Of a DNA stretch of 64,000 nt, positions 58,234 to 64,000 are shown piece by piece. A program made the position numbers and the translations under genes. Within the stretch, counting starts at the first letter, position 1. Each line of letters begins with the position of its first letter. Origin of the DNA: Cichorium intybus (Eukaryota; Streptophyta; Magnoliopsida; Asterales; Asteraceae). The notes below the pieces were generated by a model that saw only the letters and a program-made list of their open reading frames with translations, searched no databases and was not told the origin of the DNA. The stretch lies in contig CM042010.1 in the NCBI GenBank assembly GCA_023525715.1, positions 68,846,894 to 68,910,893 on the forward strand, written 5' to 3'.

Positions 58234-60532
58234 AACACAATATTTCATCAAATACCATCGTAGCATATAACACCTGCAAATCTGCACAACAAAACACCAT
58301 ATACATATATGTACACCGACATGTTATATTAACACATTTATAAACACCATTTTGCAATTTTACGCCATTATCATGAATAATCATGTATCAACGTTACAAT
58401 GACTATTCTTCGACACCAATAACATAACATAGACTCAACCACGTACCAACAGGCACCTATGTTGTGGACAAATCACGACACCATATATACACTAACTAAT
58501 AGTGAATGTACCAACCTCCAAGTTTTACTATTGAAATTATTATTCATCTATAATTCCATAATAGCACCCTTCACACATAATCACAGACTACCCGTCCGAG
58601 ACTATATTAACACCCTTTCTGAATAAACGACTATAATTCTCCATTATTAAAAAATATAACTAACAGTTTAACACCATAGCCACAAAGGCTAATACCAATC
58701 TTCGAGTATACTTTCCACCGATACTCCGCTAAACACCGTAATAACACCTGCTGATAGTGTAACACCAGTCATCAACACAACACACCGATTAAGTCAACCA
58801 TTTATCTAGTTAAATATACGGCTAACTAGAATTGCTCCCACCGTCAATCCTTCCATTTATATACATTGAACACCGAAGTCAACTTATATTCAATATAAGT
58901 ATTTATAAGCTCACCAGTAGTAGTATATAACTACCATTCAAGCATACAACATTCACCATACACCGTCGCATCATTTAAGGTTGTGAAGGTGGCCTCGTTA
59001 TCCACACCAGCTGTATTAGTAGCTGATGATTCCTTTTTTCCAAGTGTGTCCGATTGGTATCACTCGCATAAGACTTTTCCTTTATTTGTAGCTGCCACGC
59101 ACGAGCCTATAGAAAGGATTTCAGCGCTTCAGCAGTAACACCATTAAGTCCGCTTCAACAACCAAGAAAATTCTTTTGTTGTATTTAGAACCATACAACT
59201 TTTCATTCCACGGAACCCCATGCTTATATAGATTTTACTAAATCTCTCATCTTATTACTGCTTCACCTCCTTAGGTCAACCTCCACAACAAACTATTAAC
59301 CATAAGATATGGTTATTTTATGCTTATCCTGACCTTTGTAGTATACCACAAAGGATTTGATCAGGAAAAGACAACACCACCAGTTTATCAATTCCATGAT
59401 CACTGCAAAGCATTCATCGTTGGAGACCACAACATAATCACAACTTGCACTGCTTCTTACTGCAACCGAAGTAATCACTTGGGTTTTCTTTTGATCACCC
59501 TCTGTCATACATCGTTGACTGAGACTCACCTGATACTTTCACCAGTACCATCTCCTTACTACAATTTTCCAACACCATAAACCACCCGTCTATACCAAAA
59601 AGTAGTTTAACTTTGTGATAACATTCTCACTCCAATTCATAGGGATTAAGATCCCACGAATTTAAACATACATCTACCCCACCATTGATTAGCCGGCATA
59701 CGACATTCACCTGTAATTTTCACAAATTCATGTTCCTTAAAGGAACTAGGAAGGAATATCGCCACCTGGCTTTAACTTTCTCTTCCAACTCCAGTTTCAC
59801 CCTATTGTAGGTTTTGGGAAAGTCCACTCCTATAATACTCCCACCTTGAGCTTCAAACAATGAGATAAAAAGCGATCTTCACCTTCAACTAACAGCAACT
59901 ACTTCTCCAACCAGAACAGTTAGAACTAACTGTTCCAACTTCCACCTTGATACACTTCAAAGTCAGTGCACCACGTCCAAGGCTCTAGAAATTTCTTCCA
60001 TCCTTGAATACTCCACCTGTGAGTATTATTAATATCCCAACATGTCCAAAGTTTTCAAACTTCAGACCTGGCACCAAATCTTCCACGTCTCTACTCCGAC
60101 CCGAATCACTAATAGTCAATTCTTTTTCACCACTTTGTGAGTTGGCTTCGAACTGACAGCATCGTCCAGCCTTATGTTACTTCTAATAAGGTATCCACCA
60201 TCGGGCTATCATCCTTCAGATGAACCGTGTCACTTTTCATCATTACACTACACACATAAAGTGAGTATTTAAAGAAGCACCACATTGCAGCAACTGCATC
60301 AATTCCTCGACAACCCATCCAAACTTCCAACGACGTCTCATTCCTATATAGCTCCATATCTACCTCCCAGGTTATATATATTCATATTAGGACAGTGTCA
60401 AATAATGACGTTAATATGTCCCAAGACACCTCTATCAACACCATACATTCCTGCAATACGACTACACACTTGCACCTACTATGGTTTAAGTCTAGGGATA
60501 CACACTACTGACACCTAGTTCACTTAAACCAC

Positions 60533-60545
60533 GGCTCTGATACCA
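60533..60545 (-). promoter_or_regulatory. LARD2 primer-binding site
   Basis: GGCTCTGATACCA on the plus strand, i.e. TGGTATCAGAGCC on the element's sense strand, three bases from the LTR end at 60549. Confidence 0.9.
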
Positions 60546-60548
60546 ACT

Positions 60549-62380
60549 TGTAACGCCCCAAATTCCAACATCGAGTATTTACAACATTTTAATAAAACTG
60601 TACAAATTTGACTTTACAATACAATACTCGATGTCCGGGAAGCGACAAGTGGATATCTTCAAGATCGTTCTACGATCCAGCCGGGCGTTACTACACCTAA
60701 TTCCTGCAAAACACCACAACGAAAACAACGTAAGCGATAACGCTTAGTGAATAAATCTACTGCAACAAGATAAAGTTTATAACAAAACTTTAAAGGCCAA
60801 ACGACACACTTAGTAATTTCACCAAATGATTGTCACCTAAAAATCCAACATCAATTAGATATACCAAAATATCTAAATCACCATATGTGTGAAACACCGT
60901 ATTTATAATTACCACCGATATTAAAAACATTCACCGACGAATCTTGGGCTTTCCACTAACCCGAAGATCTATCACCAACACTCGGTTACACCGAGTTTTC
61001 ACCCATCTTGAATTACACTGTATGATTGTAAACAATATTTATACAACCATTAAACACCATATAAGACACTAACGAATGCAACCACCTATAATTAAACCAT
61101 TGATATCTAGGAACAACTACTAAGAGAGTTTTACCTATGTTAACACATATGGTCATTATTCTATCGATCACTAAGGTAAATAAATTCTAGCACCACAATA
61201 ATCAATATACAAATATATAATCACACAAATACAACACACAACATAACACCAATCAAGTTGAGTGAGTTACTCACCTCGGTATTCCGGGTTGGTTAGTTCC
61301 ACTGCTCGTATATCTCGGTGTCGTCTCAACTTCTCGGCTTCCATAAACCTACACTAGGTTTTCAACCACATTTATAAATCATATTTATATACACTCTTGA
61401 AAACCTCAGTCATGAACTTGAAAGCCATCCATAACTTCAATATCAACTTTCTTAGCAATTATCAATTTTTTCCCAAGAATTTGTCCACTGTTCTTAATCA
61501 TTTTCACTCAACCTAGAATCATTTCTATATAACGATTTTAACTGTACAGAAAACTTCTCCTTTTTAGATTTCCAGGGACACCAATATCAACCTCAAACGA
61601 GTTTTCTACAATTTACTATGATTTTGCAAGATTACATATCAAATACATCTCAAATATACCAAAAACGTATCAGGCTGTAGATAATTCATATTTGAGTTAT
61701 GTTAGAGGCCGAATCGCTTTTTCACCTCTATAGACAAAATATACTAGACTTCATTTATGAAAATATGGCACTGATTTCACCAAAAAACAATATTCCTAGA
61801 ATTTACAGCGATTTTTACAATATAACGTCAAAAACATCATTTTTACCTCAAATCTGCTATTCCGATCGAACGACTATATCTCGACTTCCTTCTATCCGAA
61901 TTACAAATCCCCCGGTCAAAACTTTCGTATTTATCTCCTACATCCTCTGTCCAAATTGCACGACGATCCAAAGGTTCAATCTCCCGGGATCATTTGCGAA
62001 CTGAGTATGTTCTTTAGAATTCGGGAATGTTTGGAGAAAAATTCGATTTTCCCATATTTATACATAAAAGTTTTCCAATTTGACACAACTAGTCCATCAA
62101 CTTGCAAACATTACACCACATACACATACAAATACATTTAAGTCTCATTTTTCATACTTTAGCCACAAACTAATGTGTAAATATTTATAAATCGGTCTGG
62201 ACATTTAAACACCAAAATACCATCTTAACACCTCAAGTCCCAAGATTTGGTTCGTTCTTCATTCTTAACATTTGTGGTCCTTTCACCAAGAACATTATTG
62301 TCGAAACTAAAACTCCTTAAACATAGTCAACATGTTTTTATAGGTTGACAAGAAATACAAACTTGATTCCGGGTGTTACA
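60549..62380 (-). repeat. LARD2 5' LTR (1832 bp)
   Basis: Begins TGTAACGCCCC at 60549 and ends GGGTGTTACA at 62380. Stems TAGATAT 60856-60862 / ATATCTA 60869-60875 and CTCGG 60981-60985 / CCGAG 60991-60995 lie 307-447 bp from the sense 3' end of the LTR, the same zone that carries hairpins in LARD1. Confidence 0.92.
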
Positions 62381-62401
62381 TGGATTAATATTGGTATGAA
62401 T

Positions 62402-63781
62402 TCAATCTAAAAGCTGAAGCCAAGTTATGTCACTTACTAAGTCTTGAAAATTCTCTTTACTTGTAGGCTCGAGTAAATCAGGGTTAGTAATACTCATAGC
62501 ACAATTAGATGGCAGAGATTGCTGCTGTGTATGAGTTCCTGATGAAGCTTCCTCCATTTTCTGAATTCTTCTTTTCTTATATACAGCCTTATGAGCAGCT
62601 TGTCTTAGCTTCTTTGTGGTGTCTGTTAAACCCGAATGTGAACCTTCGTTTATCGCTTCTTTCTCCTTTTCTAGACTGGGTATTATATCTCTCGACACTT
62701 TTGTTGCTTCATTAAAATTATTACCAATTTTCTGAGGCAAAAATAACTTTAGTAATTACAACCTTATGATATAAAGGAATTAAAAACAAAAATGTAATTC
62801 TTTACCTAAGTACGATTAATAAGAGTTTACAGACTCTTATTCTGTCGTTGAGGCCAACGTTTGATACCTAACTTCCTACAACGTTTCTTCAACTGTGTTG
62901 TTCCAACATTGAGTTCCTTTACAACTTGCTTAATTGGCTTGTTAAAATGCTCAGCTATTATTTCCCTACTTAATACATGTTTGGAACCGCTTCCACTGCC
63001 AACTACTGTAGTTTTTGGAATCAAATGATCGAATCCAGTTGTACTATTTTTATTCTGGATCATTTGAACAGGATCCTGATTTTCTAACCCAAAGATAAAC
63101 ATTGATTCAGTAAAATTAATATATGCTGTCGGTAGTAATTTTTGGTTTTCAACCATGAACCCAGGATTATGAAATCCCTCTAGATTCCTTTGAATCATAT
63201 GAAGGTGATCCTGGTATTGAAAACCACTCCTAAACTCGGGATTCATTTCAACATTGTCGTTATGAAGCGTCTGTATTTGATCATTATTCTGAATGTCAGC
63301 CCATGAATCCTTGATTCATGGGGATAATCTTACTGCTTGTTGAGTGCACGTCCATGAATAGATTATACTCAGTTAGACCATCCACAAATGGATCTACAAA
63401 TAACACATGTCAGATGGTAAAACAAAATGAAATACTCATAAAAGCATCATTCAAAAGAATTTAACCTGGAAGAAGGTATGAAGTCTGCCAAGTGCAAAGT
63501 CTAAAGATGAATGCACTGGATCTTCTGAATTAATGCTAATCTGGAGAAAAACTTCAAGCTCAATTTGGAGTTGCTCCATTGATAGTATATCTGGAAGTCT
63601 GTACCATAATTCAGAACCAACCAAAACATTAGAAAGATGAACAAAAAAAAAATAGATAATATATGTCTAGAATGTTAAAGTCACTGAACTCTAGTAAAGA
63701 CGTATGATTTGAACTACCCTCTCCTCGTGAGAAACCGGGCCCAGAGTTCGAAAGATTGCTCATTGAAGATCTGTTTTCCAT
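62402..63781 (-). pseudogene. RWP-RK (RKD-like) transcription factor gene, probably decayed
   Basis: The RWP-RK domain is clear at 62827-62970: LSREIIAEHFNKPIKQVV, then KELNVGTTQLKKRCRKLGIKRWPQRQ. RKD-type factors bind DNA through this domain and act in egg-cell and embryo programmes. Here the name motif RWPxRK reads RWPQRQ. The frame stops at TAA 62827-62829 right after NKSL, yet the next codons read TLINRT, like the SLxTLI continuation of RKDs. They lead to TAG 62806-62808 and a good donor GTAAAG (62805). A 74-bp intron would then join, in phase, the exon 62731-62402, with its TKKLRQAAHKAVYKKRR RKD-like helix. Upstream, MNPEF (63246) is preceded by an exon-like stretch that needs a frameshift near 63310; further exon-like pieces lie at 63469-63598 and from ATG 63781. 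Two stops and a shift suggest a pseudogene; a short functional form is possible. Confidence 0.7.
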
Positions 63782-64000
63782 GACTCAACTTTAAATCTGA
63801 GTTCGTATACGAATAAACTAGTAATAGGAAAGAATGAGACTGAAAAGATCGTAGATATAGATGATGATACATACCCGTTTATATAGTATCTTGCAGCTAG
63901 AACTGAAAGGACAACCCACGTTCTTATTACCGAAATTCAAAACATCTACAGTAGGTGTGATCTTTTCACTACCTTAAGTACGATTTTTTCAAAAGTCGCT
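63782..64000 (-). other. Upstream sequence of the RWP-RK gene
   Basis: Unique AT-rich sequence running to the end of the window, presumably leader and promoter. No TATA box or other site stands out clearly. Confidence 0.3.

Larger units (their letters stand above)
56151..60548 (-). other. LARD2 internal region, non-coding, rich in small inverted repeats
   Basis: Unusually rich in CACC on the plus strand (GGTG in the sense RNA). Besides the hairpin array at 57966-58233 there are CGAGTAGA 57159-57166 / TCTACTCG 57179-57186, TCCGAAA 57211-57217 / TTTCGGA 57222-57228 and GGAGTAA 57226-57232 / TTACTCC 57256-57262. No gene recognised. Confidence 0.75.
54335..62380 (-). mobile_element. LARD2: complete non-coding LTR retrotransposon (8046 bp)
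   Basis: Read on the minus strand: 5' LTR 62380-60549, primer site 60545-60533 (TGGTATCAGAGCC), internal region to 56151, polypurine tract (CTTAAAGGGAGGAGAG, 56167-56152) and 3' LTR 56150-54335. LTRs start TGTAACACCC and end GGGGCGTTACA. Target duplication TGGAT at 54330-54334 and 62381-62385. No retroviral domain in any frame of the 4.4 kb interior, so it must move with borrowed proteins. The leader next to the primer site and the sequence around the polypurine tract match LARD1, so the two are related. Confidence 0.92.

Overview
This looks like a piece of a large, repeat-rich plant nuclear genome. The evidence is intron-containing genes of plant families (PP2A B' subunit, RWP-RK factor), LTR retrotransposons primed by initiator-Met tRNA (TGGTATCAGAGC), a CACTA element and long (TA)n tracts. 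Nothing fixes the species; a composite such as lettuce would fit, but that is a guess. All reading was by eye, so homologies are motif recognition, not database results.

Layout. 1-41147 is a nest of one LTR family (here 'LARD1'): LTRs begin TGTAAGAACC, end GGGGTGTTACA, and alternate in orientation. One copy is followed by a broken Ty3/gypsy gag-protease (3473-5048). Two others bound a 4.3 kb non-coding internal region that occurs twice, in opposite directions: 13055-31227 (+) and 34465-38765 (-). This is a huge imperfect inverted repeat centred near 32424. The left arm was later hit by a 2.1 kb CACTA element (13675-15799, TSD TAT) carrying a polygalacturonase-like exon, and by an 11.75 kb Copia element (17026-28776, TSD AAATG). 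The right arm keeps the empty site of each. 41150-42330 is AT-rich spacer.

42331-44760 (-) holds the only gene that looks intact, a two-exon PP2A B'/B56 regulatory subunit. 45671-48754 contains (TA)n tracts bounding a candidate transposon with a captured SDP6-like (FAD glycerol-3-phosphate dehydrogenase) exon, and a 289 bp MITE. 49921-54334 holds two further LTR-element remnants. 54335-62380 is a complete, wholly non-coding LTR element ('LARD2', minus strand, TSD TGGAT) inserted 17 bp beyond the stop of a decayed RWP-RK gene (62402-63781, -).

Most interesting signal. The LTRs and internal regions carry tandem small hairpins with constant apical loops and stems that change in a compensatory way. 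In LARD1 the sense loop is GGTGCGCT and the stems are TATACG/CGTATA, CCTACG/CGTAGG and CCTATG/CATAGG, the last replaced in some copies by CCTGTG/CACAGG. They always sit about 0.32-0.41 kb before the LTR 3' end. A second LTR family (50939-53018) has GGGTGC-containing loops at nearly the same place, and LARD2 has GGTG-loop hairpins. LARD1 LTRs also carry arrays of the 13-bp dyad GCACGA-N-TCGTGC with covarying flanks, and the Copia LTR has an analogous TCGCG-N-CGCGA array just upstream of its TATA box. The Copia LTR has also grown by absorbing its own primer-binding site, leader and a deleted piece of gag.
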